Assembly: GCF_963677065.1 (NCBI RefSeq)
Contig: NZ_OY781872.1
Location: forward strand, 2,847,419-2,911,418
Origin: an uncultured Methanoregula sp.
GTDB taxonomy: Archaea > Halobacteriota > Methanomicrobia > Methanomicrobiales > Methanospirillaceae
Direction: 5' to 3'
DNA length: 64,000 nucleotides
Below, in pieces: positions 18,018 through 27,900 of the stretch. The position numbers and the translations under genes are program-made. Below the pieces are notes generated by a model. It was not told the DNA's origin. It ran no database searches and saw nothing but the letters and a program-made list of their open reading frames with translations. Position 1 is the stretch's first letter; each line of letters begins with the position of its first letter.

Positions 18018-19774
18018 ATAAAATCACTCTAAAATCTCTTTCGAGTGACGAGAAATCATTTAATACAGTAAATTTTACAGATGGATTTAACGTTGTGATT
18101 GCGGATCGCACGGATATATCCACTGAAGAAAGTTCTCGAAATGGCCAAGGAAAAACGCTAATGATCCGATTAATCGATTTTTGTCTCGGATCGGATACTG
18201 ATTATTTTCGAAAAGATATTCCTTATAAAGAATGGGTTTTCAGCTTAAGCTTTCAATTAGACGGTAGAATAATTACTTGTTCAAGACAGATTAGTGAAAA
18301 AAATAATATTAGAATTTGCGGGGATCTTACAGGTCCACCATTCTCCCGCCAGCAAAAAATTGACGGTAGTTATCAAATTTCTGTGAAGGATTGGCATTCA
18401 ATATTAGGGAAACTCATTTTTGATATTCCGAAAGTCTCCACTCAAATAGCGTCAAAACCAACTTACCGGGGAATGATCTCATATTTTACAAGACATGAGC
18501 CTGAATCATACTTAGATCCATTTTCAACTTTTCCAAAACTCTCTAATTTCAAATCTAGGGTTTACAACTCATTTTTGTTGAATTTGAATTGGGAATATGC
18601 GTCCGAATTTGAAAAATTACATATTGAAGAAGAAAAAAATAAAAAAACACAGAAAACATTGGATGAAGAAGATTTTAAGGAATCTTTAGGGTCTCTTGGG
18701 GATCTCGAATCGGAATTAATTAATATTGATTTAGACTTGACAAAGGCAAAAAAAAGTTTATCTGAATTTCATATACTTCCCCAGTATCATCAAATTCAAA
18801 ATGAGGCAAACCTCCTCACCGACAAAATTCATGAATATGTAAATCAAGGAGTTGTTAATAAACGACTCATAAAAATCTACGGGGATAGTACTTCTGAGGA
18901 AAATGATATACCCATTTCCTCGGTTACAAATTTGTATAAAGAAATAGGATTCACGTTTCCTACTGTCGTTGTAAAACAGCTTGAACAAGTAAAAAAATTT
19001 CATAATTTAATGGTAAGTAATAGAAAGCAATTTTTGCAGGATGAACTTTCCCGATTATCTAACGAATTGAAATTAATCGATAAGGAAATTGAAAAACTTT
19101 CCAAAAGACGAGCCGAACTGATGGTTGTATTAAATCAACACGGTGCATTGGAAGAGTACTCTCTATTACAACAACTTACCTTAAACATTCAACAAAAACG
19201 GGATAATCTTACTAATAAAATCAATCTCTTTAAACAATTTGAGAAAAAAGCAAGTGAAATTAAGATCGAAAGGGAAACTCTTAAACAAAAGACTAGACTG
19301 GATCTTGATGACAGGCAGGAAATCAAGAAAGAACTTCAGACAATATTCTCACAAAATAGTGGTTATATTTACATAAAACCAGGCATACTTTCGATTTCAA
19401 TTGGTGAGAATGGGTATAAATTTAATATCGAAATTAAGAGATCTGGAAGTGAAGCCGTTGGGTATATGAAGATCTTATGTTATGATTTAATGCTTGCAGA
19501 ACAACGAACCAAATCTTTACGGAAGCCCAATTTTTTAATTCATGATAGTACTGTTTTTAACGGTGTTGATAGTGTGCAAAAAGCGAAAGCTCTTCAACTC
19601 GCATATGATAAATCCCTCAAAGCTGGATTCCAATATATTTGTACGATAAACTCAGATATGGTACCCTACGAGAATTTCAGACCCGACTTTTCAAACAAAT
19701 TCAAAGAATCCATTGTTTTGAAATTAAATGATGATAATCCTTCAGGAAAATTATTGGGTATCGATTTTGAATGA
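18014..19774 (+). CDS. SMC-like ABC ATPase (DUF2326 type) of an ABC-3C system
   Basis: The 586-residue ATPase begins with a RecF/SMC-type head: INxITLKSL-like strand, then SRNGQGKTLMIRLIDFCLG (Walker A GQGKT near 43-48). A long coiled coil follows (about 195-440: EEEKNKKTQKTLDEEDF, LSRLSNELKLIDKEIEKLSKRR). The second half of the head has the Walker B-like FLIHDSTVF (about 508). This matches the DUF2326 group. It would sense nucleic acid or protein complexes and, through the middle component, switch on the HNH effector. The gene is AT-rich like its two partners and unlike the upstream repair operon, so the trio was acquired together. Confidence 0.8.
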   Translation: MNKITLKSLSSDEKSFNTVNFTDGFNVVIADRTDISTEESSRNGQGKTLMIRLIDFCLGSDTDYFRKDIPYKEWVFSLSFQLDGRIITCSRQISEKNNIRICGDLTGPPFSRQQKIDGSYQISVKDWHSILGKLIFDIPKVSTQIASKPTYRGMISYFTRHEPESYLDPFSTFPKLSNFKSRVYNSFLLNLNWEYASEFEKLHIEEEKNKKTQKTLDEEDFKESLGSLGDLESELINIDLDLTKAKKSLSEFHILPQYHQIQNEANLLTDKIHEYVNQGVVNKRLIKIYGDSTSEENDIPISSVTNLYKEIGFTFPTVVVKQLEQVKKFHNLMVSNRKQFLQDELSRLSNELKLIDKEIEKLSKRRAELMVVLNQHGALEEYSLLQQLTLNIQQKRDNLTNKINLFKQFEKKASEIKIERETLKQKTRLDLDDRQEIKKELQTIFSQNSGYIYIKPGILSISIGENGYKFNIEIKRSGSEAVGYMKILCYDLMLAEQRTKSLRKPNFLIHDSTVFNGVDSVQKAKALQLAYDKSLKAGFQYICTINSDMVPYENFRPDFSNKFKESIVLKLNDDNPSGKLLGIDFE

Positions 19775-19803
19775 CCCTCGGAAATGATCGAATATCTTCC
19801 GTT

Positions 19804-19910
19804 GGATCCCGAAAATGACCCTAAATGTGCCCTACGTGCCCTGGCACCTATGGCATCTGATTTCCCAAGGGTCCATTTCATTGACCCATCCATTCCTCCA
19901 TGCCTAAATA
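19804..19910 (+). repeat. Remnant of the palindrome-plus-tail repeat
   Basis: Starting 30 bp after the ABC-3C ATPase stop, this segment matches the right arm of the palindromes at 24204-24457 and 29260-29353 (GGATCCCGAAAATGACCCT..ATGTGCCC.ACGTGCCC). It then matches their tail (ccattcctccatgcctaaata compared with ccattcccccatgcccaaata). The left arm is missing. It is therefore a decayed or truncated copy placed exactly at the 3' edge of the ABC-3C module. Confidence 0.7.
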
Positions 19911-19933
19911 ACTTATGAATCTTATTTTGGAAG

Positions 19934-20578
19934 TCAAGTTTTTCTTCTAAAAATCTTGGATAACAAAGAGGGTTTGTATGGCGAATATGTTTTTATTGCC
20001 TCGTTAATATCATTCGTTTGAATATGGTTCATGAAACTTACGAATGGATCCGTGAGTTCAAAATAATTAATTTTACTTGTAACATACTCCCAATACTCCT
20101 TACAACTGAGCTTTTTTACCGCCTCGTTTTCATCATATTCGAGTGATTCATTTGAATAGCATCTCACCCGTGCCATTGACCACTGATTGATGATTTCATC
20201 ATCTATATACCCATTTCTCCAAAGGATAAATTCTGTCCATAACAAGTCTAAAATTTCCCGGTAATAATCTTCGCATAAATCCTTACGACGAAGTTGTATT
20301 GCTCGCGTTCTGTCCTTTCTTACATTGAAATATTTTTCCAAGCATTGTAAGAGTACTTTTGATTTTTCGTTATCAAGATGTGTTTTGATCGCTCTAAAAT
20401 TAAAAAACGCAGCTAGAAACGCAGCGAACGCGCTTCCTGCTGTTAGTATCAGTGCAATAGTCTGAATTATAAATAGATTTGATTCTTGAAATAACACACT
20501 TTCCACAATTATCTCCTCACATCCGTTATTTGGTAAATTAAAATCTAATTTTAAATATTTAAATTCTATTGATATCAA
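19934..20578 (-). CDS. Single-span membrane protein of unknown function
   Basis: The 214-residue protein has one clear transmembrane segment (about residues 37-60, FIIQTIALILTAGSAFAAFLA). A soluble C-terminal part follows, rich in charged and aromatic residues (LLQCLEKYFNVRKDRTRAIQLRRKD, LLWTEFILWRNGYID, W, Y and E clusters). The pattern resembles the many small accessory-region proteins with an N-terminal helix and a helical cytosolic domain, but no named family is recognised. It lies between the ABC-3C module and the HD phosphohydrolase and faces away from the latter, sharing an AT-rich promoter gap of 74 bp. It may belong to either module. Confidence 0.65.
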   Translation of the reverse strand: MISIEFKYLKLDFNLPNNGCEEIIVESVLFQESNLFIIQTIALILTAGSAFAAFLAAFFNFRAIKTHLDNEKSKVLLQCLEKYFNVRKDRTRAIQLRRKDLCEDYYREILDLLWTEFILWRNGYIDDEIINQWSMARVRCYSNESLEYDENEAVKKLSCKEYWEYVTSKINYFELTDPFVSFMNHIQTNDINEAIKTYSPYKPSLLSKIFRRKT

Positions 20579-20652
20579 AATTTAAAACAAAATTATAATA
20601 TATGGTATCGATCTATTAGAAAGTAACCATTCTCATTCGGTGGGATCCTAAA

Positions 20653-22050
20653 TTGATAATTCGAGATCCGATACACTCTGACATTTTTTTTGACGAAGTG
20701 GAAAAGGCCATTATTGATAGTAAAGAAATGCAAAAACTCAGAAGAATCAAACAATTGGGTAATGCCCATTTGATTTACCCAACTGCGATTCATACTCGAT
20801 TTGATCATTCATTGGGTGTTAATTTTGTTTTTAAGCGAATTATTTTCGAGTTAAAACACAAGCCAGAAGCAGAGAAAATTATACGATCAAGTGAAATTTT
20901 ACCGATAAAAATTGCAGCACTATTGCATGATGTCACTCACTTACCATACAGCCATACTTTTGAAGACAATATGGAATTTTGGGAAAGACATGATGAAAAA
21001 CGCCGGTATATTGAGTTATTTAATTCATCAGGTAGTGAGATCGGGAATATTTTAAAACAGAAGAAAATATATGATGAAGTTTTAGAATTATTAACTTCAA
21101 AAAACCCAGAAAAAGAATTGGATGAACCGTGGAAAGCCCAGATCTTAACAGCACCTATATGTGCAGATTTATTAGATTATTTACGGCGGGATGCGTATTT
21201 TTGTGGGTTAAAACGAAATTATGATGATAGAATTTTTAAATATTTTGATTTGCAAAATAGAGATCAGAAAACGATTCTCGCAATTAACTTAACAAAAAAT
21301 AATAATTTAAGAATTGATGCTTTATCCGAAACATTGAATATATTGAGATTAAGATGCTTTTTAACTCAAGCGGTTTATTATCATCACACAAAATTATGTG
21401 CAGATGCGATAATTTCAAAAGCTCTTAATATCGCATTTGAAAATCAATTGATATCAAAAGAAACATTAAAATTTAACGTTAGTGGTTATGAAAATGATAC
21501 ATTATACCAAATAGGGGACGAAAAATTTCTTGATATTCTTTTAAAAATGAAAAACGATAAAATTTCAAAATTGATTTCCCGAATTAAAGAACGAAAATTA
21601 TTAAAACGCGCATTTAGCGTCACTGCGAATACGGTTTCGGGTACTAAAAAGGAAAAGATTCACATAAAAAACAAATATGTTACGAATTATCGGAATAACA
21701 TACATGAAAAATCCTTAATGGAGAATCAAATTGCTGAAGCTCTTGATCTTCCAGAGGAAGACATAATTATTCATTGTGTTGGGGATGAATCTCTGAAAGA
21801 GTGTGGTGTATGCGTTAGACTTCATTCATCGAGAGAGATTATAGAATTAAATAAATCGACTCAAACAATTGAAGAAGTTAATAGAATAGAGCAGGAGTAT
21901 CTTGATTTATGGAAAATTATCGTTTTCGCACCTAAAGAGAATATTTCTCAAGTGAACGAATATTGTAAAAATGAATTTCATTTTGAAGGTGAGGCTTCTA
22001 TAAAACATAGTGTTCCAATTTCTCAAATGGATCTAAATCAATGGCAATGA
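20653..22050 (+). CDS. HD-domain phosphohydrolase (dNTPase-like)
   Basis: Translation starts at TTG: a GGTGGG ribosome-binding site lies 8 nt upstream, and the encoded N-terminus MIIRDPIHSDIFF is the conserved beginning of this family. The 465-residue protein carries the HD metal site in order: HTRFDHSLG (His47, His52), ALLHDVTHLPYSH (His92-Asp93) and ADLLDYLRRDAYFCGL. This layout is that of the SAMHD1/YwfO-related dNTP triphosphohydrolases, with a helical C-terminal extension (about 230-465). Such enzymes deplete dNTPs during infection in several bacterial defence systems. Substrate and defence role here are inference from the family and the neighbourhood. Confidence 0.83.
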   Translation: MIIRDPIHSDIFFDEVEKAIIDSKEMQKLRRIKQLGNAHLIYPTAIHTRFDHSLGVNFVFKRIIFELKHKPEAEKIIRSSEILPIKIAALLHDVTHLPYSHTFEDNMEFWERHDEKRRYIELFNSSGSEIGNILKQKKIYDEVLELLTSKNPEKELDEPWKAQILTAPICADLLDYLRRDAYFCGLKRNYDDRIFKYFDLQNRDQKTILAINLTKNNNLRIDALSETLNILRLRCFLTQAVYYHHTKLCADAIISKALNIAFENQLISKETLKFNVSGYENDTLYQIGDEKFLDILLKMKNDKISKLISRIKERKLLKRAFSVTANTVSGTKKEKIHIKNKYVTNYRNNIHEKSLMENQIAEALDLPEEDIIIHCVGDESLKECGVCVRLHSSREIIELNKSTQTIEEVNRIEQEYLDLWKIIVFAPKENISQVNEYCKNEFHFEGEASIKHSVPISQMDLNQWQ

Positions 22051-22367
22051 AAGATCAATGTGATTATATTGGTGTCTTTTGTTATGTGCAAATTAACACA
22101 CAAAATTAAGAAATTATTTTTATTATAGATTGAATGATTGATTTATCCTTCAAATTGAATAACGAATTTCATAATTTTATTTCCATTTTTATCAATGCAA
22201 AAACCAATTGAATTGTAGTGGATTGGATATTATATTTTTTACAATAACCGTGCTTCGGCAAGAATCCGATCGAACTCCCATTGAGAATCTAGATTTATCT
22301 ATTAAAAAAATTTTTAGAAGTTGTGGTCGAATATGGGGGCCGGGGTTTCCGGGGGGTCTGGAAAATT
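22051..22367. other. AT-rich spacer, no gene
   Basis: After the HD gene stop the DNA is AT-rich with no start-site context. The right end (22330-22353) contains gaatatgggggccgg followed by tttccgg, the same motif that ends the long repeats at 29674 and 37020. The spacer thus leads directly into repeat material. Confidence 0.45.
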
Positions 22368-22580
22368 GGAGACTCTTGGATCGAGCCTGGTGTGCGGAGA
22401 GTCCCCCATCAGAAATGAGTAGGTCGCGGAAATTTCCGATCCATAAAGGGGGGGGTGATCCCCAGGTCGGTCTGATCCGGGTGGGGGGGTCGGCCCCGTT
22501 TGAAAAAAAGGTGGCAGGGGGGTCAGTGGGGGACCCTCCCGGCTCAAACTTGGGAAAGGCCCGGGTTTTTTTCTGGACCG
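22368..22580. repeat. GC-rich dispersed repeat, copy A
   Basis: About 213 bp of G-rich sequence recurs at 23866-24076. Shared blocks include GGTGTGCGGAG, AGAAATGAGTAGGTCGCGG, GGTCGGTCTGATCCGGGTG, CCCCGTTTGAAAAAA and GGGAAAGGCCCGGGTTTTTT. Between these blocks there are local G/C hairpins (GGGGGGTGATCCCC) that change between copies. It sits as a GC-rich patch inside AT-rich DNA. Any reading frame is low complexity and unsupported by a start signal, so it is treated as noncoding. Confidence 0.8.
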
Positions 22581-22669
22581 ACAGACACTTGGTGCGGATT
22601 CATAGTCGGAAAACGTCAGATGCCTTAAAAATTCCATATTTCATTCTGAAATATTCAAACCAACAATTG

Positions 22670-23466
22670 ATGAAGCATATAACTTTCCCTCTCGCTTACC
22701 TATTTAACCAGATTAAAAGAAATGGATATTATAATGAAAAATTCCGAGAAAAGCCATTAGCGGGGTGTGTTGTATTCGCAGTCGGTATTGTTTTTCAATT
22801 CGATATTTACAATCTGCAGCTTTTTTTTGTCGACAGGGATACGAAATTGAAAAAAAATTCCTAGAAAATCAGACACACAGCACTCAAATTTCGACAGAAC
22901 ATTTTGCATTTATCTCAAATGCTATTTTTTCATCGGTTTCATATCTTGAAGCAACTATCAACGAATTTTTTGCGGATGTTGCAGATGATCAAATCTGGGA
23001 TAGTGACGAATCTTTTCAAAAAAAGATTGAATTATTTAAAAATCTGTGGGATCTTGATGTACCAAAAACTGCCCATTATTCAATCCTAAAAAAATATGAA
23101 ATTGCTTTGGCAATAGCCGAAAAGCCCTCTTTTGATAAAGGATCAATTCCGTATCAAAATGTGAAAATTTTAATTCAACTAAGAAATTATTTGATGCATT
23201 TCGAACCTGAATGGATTGAAATTCAACCTAGGAACAACAAAGATTGTAATTTCAATGAACATAAATTTGCAAGACTTTTTCGAGGGAAATTTGAGGAAAA
23301 CCCATTAGCACACAAAATCAAACCATTTTTCCCAGAAAAATGTTTAGGTCACGGCTGTGCTGAATGGGCTGTCAAAAATAGTGTATCGTTCACGGATGAT
23401 TTTTTTCAAAAATTGGACTTCCCTACGCCTTTTGATAATTTGAAAGAAAATTTGCTAACTCGATAA
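22670..23466 (+). pseudogene. Frameshifted gene for a HEPN-like protein
   Basis: The C-terminal 200 residues are well formed in one frame: EHFAFISNAIFSSVSYLEATINEF, then ILIQLRNYLMHFEPEW and FFPEKCLGHGCAEWAV. RNYLMH fits the R-x4-H pattern of HEPN ribonucleases. The N-terminal part (MKHITFPLAYLFN...FAVGIVFQFDIYNLQLFF) lies in another frame. The switch falls in the T8 run at 22821-22828; one extra T would join the parts into about 265 residues (...NLQLFF-CRQGYEIEKKF...). The gene is therefore broken, miscalled at a homopolymer, or read by slippage. A shorter product from GTG 22765 is possible. The protein type is known to me only as a conserved hypothetical with a CLGHGCAEWAV-like end. Confidence 0.65.
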
Positions 23467-23865
23467 TTTCAGTTTCTTGTTTAGGGAATCATCTACATTT
23501 TGTTCTGAAACTTGCCTCCCCTGTAGAAGAGTACAGTTGCATTCTTTGTCAGAGGAATCTCTCAAAAATTCCATCCATTTTTGCTAACCCCGCTTCTCTA
23601 CACCGGCCCCGTCAATAAATCCGTCAAAGCCAGAGAAAACCCGGATCCGGAAAACCCGCCTTCCTCTCATCCGGCTTTACCCAAGTCCGATCCCTTCAGA
23701 GATCGCCCGCTGGAACATGGCTACATATGACCTCCCGTCTCCGGCGTAAAAACAATAAAAATGCCCGAAACCCGCCCTCATTTTCACGAATTATTCCCTC
23801 TGGTTCCGGAAAAATTGGCAATCGGAACCCCGTGCATGGAGATTTGGGCAGTACCCCGAAATGGG
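23467..23865. other. Unassigned spacer that turns from AT-rich to GC-rich
   Basis: The first 100 bp continue the AT-rich block; from about 23580 the composition becomes host-like (accccgcttctctacaccgg). No complete gene or RNA is seen. The GC-rich part may be the eroded end of a former host gene, but no protein family could be recognised in any frame. Confidence 0.35.
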
Positions 23866-24076
23866 GGAATCTCGGATCGGAGATGGTGTGCGGAGGGGCC
23901 CCCTGCCAGAAATGAGTAGGTCGCGGAAATTTCCGATCACTGGTGGGGGGGTGACCCCCTGGTCGGTCTGATCCGGGTGGGGGGGTCCACCCCGTTTGAA
24001 AAAATGTTGGCGGGGGGGTGGGGGGTAACCCCCCCTCCTCAAATGTGGGAAAGGCCCGGGTTTTTTTCTGGACCGG
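23866..24076. repeat. GC-rich dispersed repeat, copy B
   Basis: This is the second copy of the repeat at 22368-22580, in the same orientation, with long stretches of near identity broken by changes in G-run length and in small G/C hairpins (GGGGGGGTGACCCCC, GGGGGTAACCCCCC). The pair flanks the frameshifted HEPN-like gene, so recombination between the copies could have inserted or would delete that gene. Confidence 0.8.
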
Positions 24077-24203
24077 CCGGGACTTATGCGTGTCGCCATC
24101 ACCGGCAAACGGACGCGTCCATTCTTACAAACAATGCGGTCGCGGAAATTCCGGAACACGGTAAGCCATGACCGGAGTGATGCCGGTTGCTGAACGCTCT
24201 TAT

Positions 24204-24304
24204 GTCACTTGTGTCACATTGTACCCCTTTTCCGGGATCTCTTACGAGAAAATGGTACAGAAAAAAGATCCCGGAAATGACCCTCAATGTGTCACAAGTG
24301 ACAC
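24204..24304. repeat. Long imperfect palindrome, copy 1
   Basis: The arms pair over about 38 bp. The inner stem is a perfect TTTCCGGGATCT / AGATCCCGGAAA around a loop containing acgagaaaatggtacag. The outer arms are GTCACTTGTGTCACATT on the left and AATGTGTCACAAGTGAC on the right. Compared with copy 2 the loop and inner stem are constant while the outer arm sequence differs on both sides together. Confidence 0.85.
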
Positions 24305-24353
24305 GGTCGGTACCCGGGTTTCTGGTGTGTCTCTCATTACCATGGTATTTTTT

Positions 24354-24457
24354 GGGGCACATGGGGCACTTAGACCCCTTTTTCCGGGATCTCTTACGAG
24401 AAAACGGTACAGAAAAAAGATCCCGGAAATGACCCTCAATGTGCCCCACGTGCCCCC
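24354..24457. repeat. Long imperfect palindrome, copy 2
   Basis: The inner stem and loop are the same as in copy 1 (CCGGGATCTCTTACGAGAAAA...AGATCCCGG). The outer arms are GGGGCACATGGGGCAC and GTGCCCCACGTGCCCC, which pair with each other but not with copy 1. The two palindromes are in the same orientation, 50 bp apart. Confidence 0.85.
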
Positions 24458-24530
24458 ACGTTCACAACCTCTGTTTTACCTGGGAGTCACTCTGTGGTTG
24501 ACCTCCCCATTCCCCCATGCCCAAATAACC
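24458..24530. repeat. Tail segment of the palindrome repeat
   Basis: The segment following palindrome copy 2 (cacaacctctgttttacc, gggagtcactctgtggttg, ccccatgcccaaata) is almost identical to 29354-29425 after palindrome copy 3, and a diverged form follows the remnant at 19804. Palindrome and tail therefore move as one unit. Confidence 0.8.
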
Positions 24531-24907
24531 CCATATCGGGTTCTGTTTCCCTTCTTTTCACTCCCTCGCCCCCTCCGTGGTCAGCAAATCAATCACCGCG
24601 TATTCCCTCGTGAAAAGTCTGTGAATAGAATCCAAAAAAATCTTGAGTTAAAATGATTTTATGGCTACATTTTTGTGAATATATAGAATTTGGTCATTGG
24701 GAACTGTCTGAATCCTAGTTTTTTCTATTGGATTAAGGATGATCCCTAAACTCTTTTACCATGGTGATTGGTGGAAACTAAAGAGTGTAATCGCTTGATT
24801 AACAGTTCGATAATTCTCCAAACAAGATGAAAAACAACACTAATATAAAAACCTAACATTTACATTAAATAAATTTCAATCATTGAATACGTGGCGGTAT
24901 ATGTATT
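24531..24907. other. AT-rich leader region of the WD40-GTPase gene
   Basis: After repeat-derived sequence the DNA becomes AT-rich up to the start of the large gene. A stretch at about 24838-24872 (ctaatataaaaacc and atttacattaaataaattt) provides candidate box A elements. No other gene was seen. Confidence 0.4.
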
Positions 24908-27900
24908 ATGAAAAAAGATGAAAAAAAAATCAGTGAACGTATTTTTAATGTATTAAGCCGTTTTGGACCATCGGAAAAAGAGTCTGTAGACCTAAATGCA
25001 AATAAAAAAGATAACATGAAAAAACAAGAAAATAACCCGAAAATCGAAAAAAAAATACCTGTATTAAATCCAAGTATCGATAAATCAACTTCGAATTTAA
25101 GCAAATCATCACCAAATACTAGAAGTAAGAAATTAGACGATAACTATCATCCCTCCTTAAAGATCCGATACACATTAAGTGGATATAATTCTAAAGCGGT
25201 TTATAGGATGGCGTTTTCACCTGATGGTGAAATTTTAGCAACCTCTTCTGAAGAAGGTTTTGTCAATCTTTTTGACACAAAAAATGGGAAACTTTTACGC
25301 TCACTTAAGCATAACACCCCTATTGTTTGTGTCGCCTGGTCTCCGGATGGGAATATTCTGGCGACAGGAAGTCATGATGTTGATAGGAGTGTGTACACGT
25401 GGAATCCTAACACGGGACAATTATTGCATACGCTTAAAAAACATAAAAGTGGCATTATGGATGTCGCATGGTCCCCGGATGGAACATTATTAGCATCCTG
25501 TTCTAATGATGGGACAATTTTCCTTTGGGGTTCTAATACTGGTCAGTTAGTATGTGAACTGAAAGCACATACCCGACAAATTTTTAGTTTATCCTGGTCT
25601 CCAGATGGGCGTTGCCTTTGTTCTGGATCTTGGGATGATACATTCTGTGTTTGGGATGTTTCCACATCAAATTTAATTCAGACATTTAAAGGAAATAGTA
25701 AAGTAAATTGTATTGCTTGGTCTCCTGATAACCGATTTGTTGCATTAGCTTCGAGCGATCAAGTAGTTCATATCTGGGATATTAAAGATGGACGAGAAAA
25801 ATATGTTCTAGAGGGTCATACAGCAGATGTTATTTCCGTTTCCTTTTTCGATAATGGTCACTTACTGGCGTCACTAAGTGAGAAAGGGCAGGTAATCTTC
25901 TGGGAAACGAATAATTGGTCTGAAGTAATGAATGTGTCTAAAATTGGGGATACAACTCTTCTAGCAAACCTTGCTGTTCATCCAACATTACCAATAATTG
26001 CTGCACCCGGGAATGTCAATTTGGAAGTAAATCTCTTCGATGTTGACACTAAAATGCTCCGAAGAATTGAACACGGGACACCCACCGTATATTATGTCAA
26101 TGCAAAAGCAGTCTTAGTTGGTGATAGTAGCGTTGGTAAATCAGGACTAGGTATTCGTATCGCTGAAGGCAAGTATAGAACCACGGATTCAACACATGGT
26201 GCCCAGTTCTGGCACTTCCCTACAGAAAAACTACCTGATTTGCCAAAATATTTCCAAGCTGAACTGACGCTTTGGGATTTAGCAGGACAACCCGAATATC
26301 GATTAACTCACCAACTATTTCTCGATGATACGGATTTGGCTCTTCTTCTGTTTGATTGTTCCGATTCCAATGATCCATTTCATGGAGTACCGTATTGGGC
26401 AAAAGCGTTAAAAAAACAAGCGCCCCATCATGCGAAAAAATATCTTGTTTCTGCAAGATGTGATGTCAGCCCGGTCACTGTAAATCGTCGTGAAATTAAC
26501 CATGTTCTAGCGGATTTTGGTTTGGATGATTATTTTAAAACAAGTGCAAAAACCGGTGAGGGTGTAGACTTCCTATTTCAAAGAATGTTAAAAGATATTC
26601 CTTGGGATAAAATCCCCCGCACGAGTACACCCAAATTATTTCAAATTGTAAGAGAATTCCTTTTAGAGTTGAAGGCGGCAGGTAAGACAATAATTTCAAT
26701 GGATGAAATTCTACTTGCCGCAAGAGATCGTTTTACCGAACGTTTAGCTATTCAGGAAGAGCTGGATACTGTAATTCAATTATTACAAAGTAGAGGATTG
26801 GTTCATCGGTTGAACCCGAAACCATCGTTAAATATTGTGCTACTTAAACCGGAGTTAATCAATCAATATGGGTCCTCGATCATCCAAGCTGCCCTAAATC
26901 ATCCATTAGATATTGGTGCAGTTCCAGAGAGAGATGTTTTAACAGGTAATGTTCCATTTTCTGGCTTCAATCGACTTCCACAAAGTGAAGAGGTTCTCGT
27001 TCTAGAATCCACTGCAGAATTACTAATAAAACACGATTTGTGTTTCCGCGAAATGGGATATTTGGTTTTTCCAAGTCAAATTAAAATCACACGTCTTCCT
27101 CCAACGAATGCACATCCTCGTACTGAAGTGGCATACCGGTTTTCGGGTAGTATTGAAACTATATACGCATCGTTAGTTGTTAGATTGAGTTATACCAACT
27201 ACTTCCATCGCGAAGATCAGTGGAAATATGCTGTAGAATTCTCGATTAAAGGTGATCGCCTTGGTTTTTCGATGCAACAAATTACTGAAGGTACTGGTGA
27301 ATTGGAGATATATTTCCATCCAAATATTAGTGAAAATGATCGTGTTTTATTTATCCGCTTTATTACAGATCATTTATATAATAAAGGTGTCGATATTCAT
27401 GAGCAGATACGATTATATTGCCCAAAGTGCTCAAAAGAGGTCATAAATCATGACGCTATAGAAATCAGAGTCCAATATGGTTACCTTGATATCCCATGTC
27501 AATATTGTGGTACTGCGATACTAATTCCAAAAAGCATAGAGGAACGATATCGTCGTGAACCTACTATCGGAGAAATAAATCAAGAATTAATAGAAACTGC
27601 AGAGAAGAGAACTAATATAGAAATTGAGCAATTTAGATTGGATCAACGTCAATATTTGCAGGTCGAAGATTCAAAAATTCACATTCTCCACTTATCAGAC
27701 CTTCATATAGATGATGAAAACCAAGCAAACAAATATCGAGTGCAGCTAGAGAGTGATTTAATTAATGAATTGAAAATTAAGAGAATTGAATACCTTATAA
27801 TCTCTGGTGATATTACTTCTCACTCATCAGAAAAAGAATTTAAAGCTGCCTTTGGCATGGTCAACGATTTAGTAAAGAGATTCGGATTAGATCCAAGTCG

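Noticed and set aside
22208..22864. Long rightward frame crossing the GC-rich repeat copy A
   Set aside because: Most of it is repeat-encoded low-complexity sequence; only the part after 22670 looks like protein and is described with the frameshifted gene.
24204..24457. CRISPR array
   Set aside because: Only two palindromic units with 50 bp between, no regular spacers, and no cas genes.
24168..24656. Open frame through the palindromes and tail
   Set aside because: It encodes repeated, low-complexity peptides from the repeat DNA and has no ribosome-binding site.
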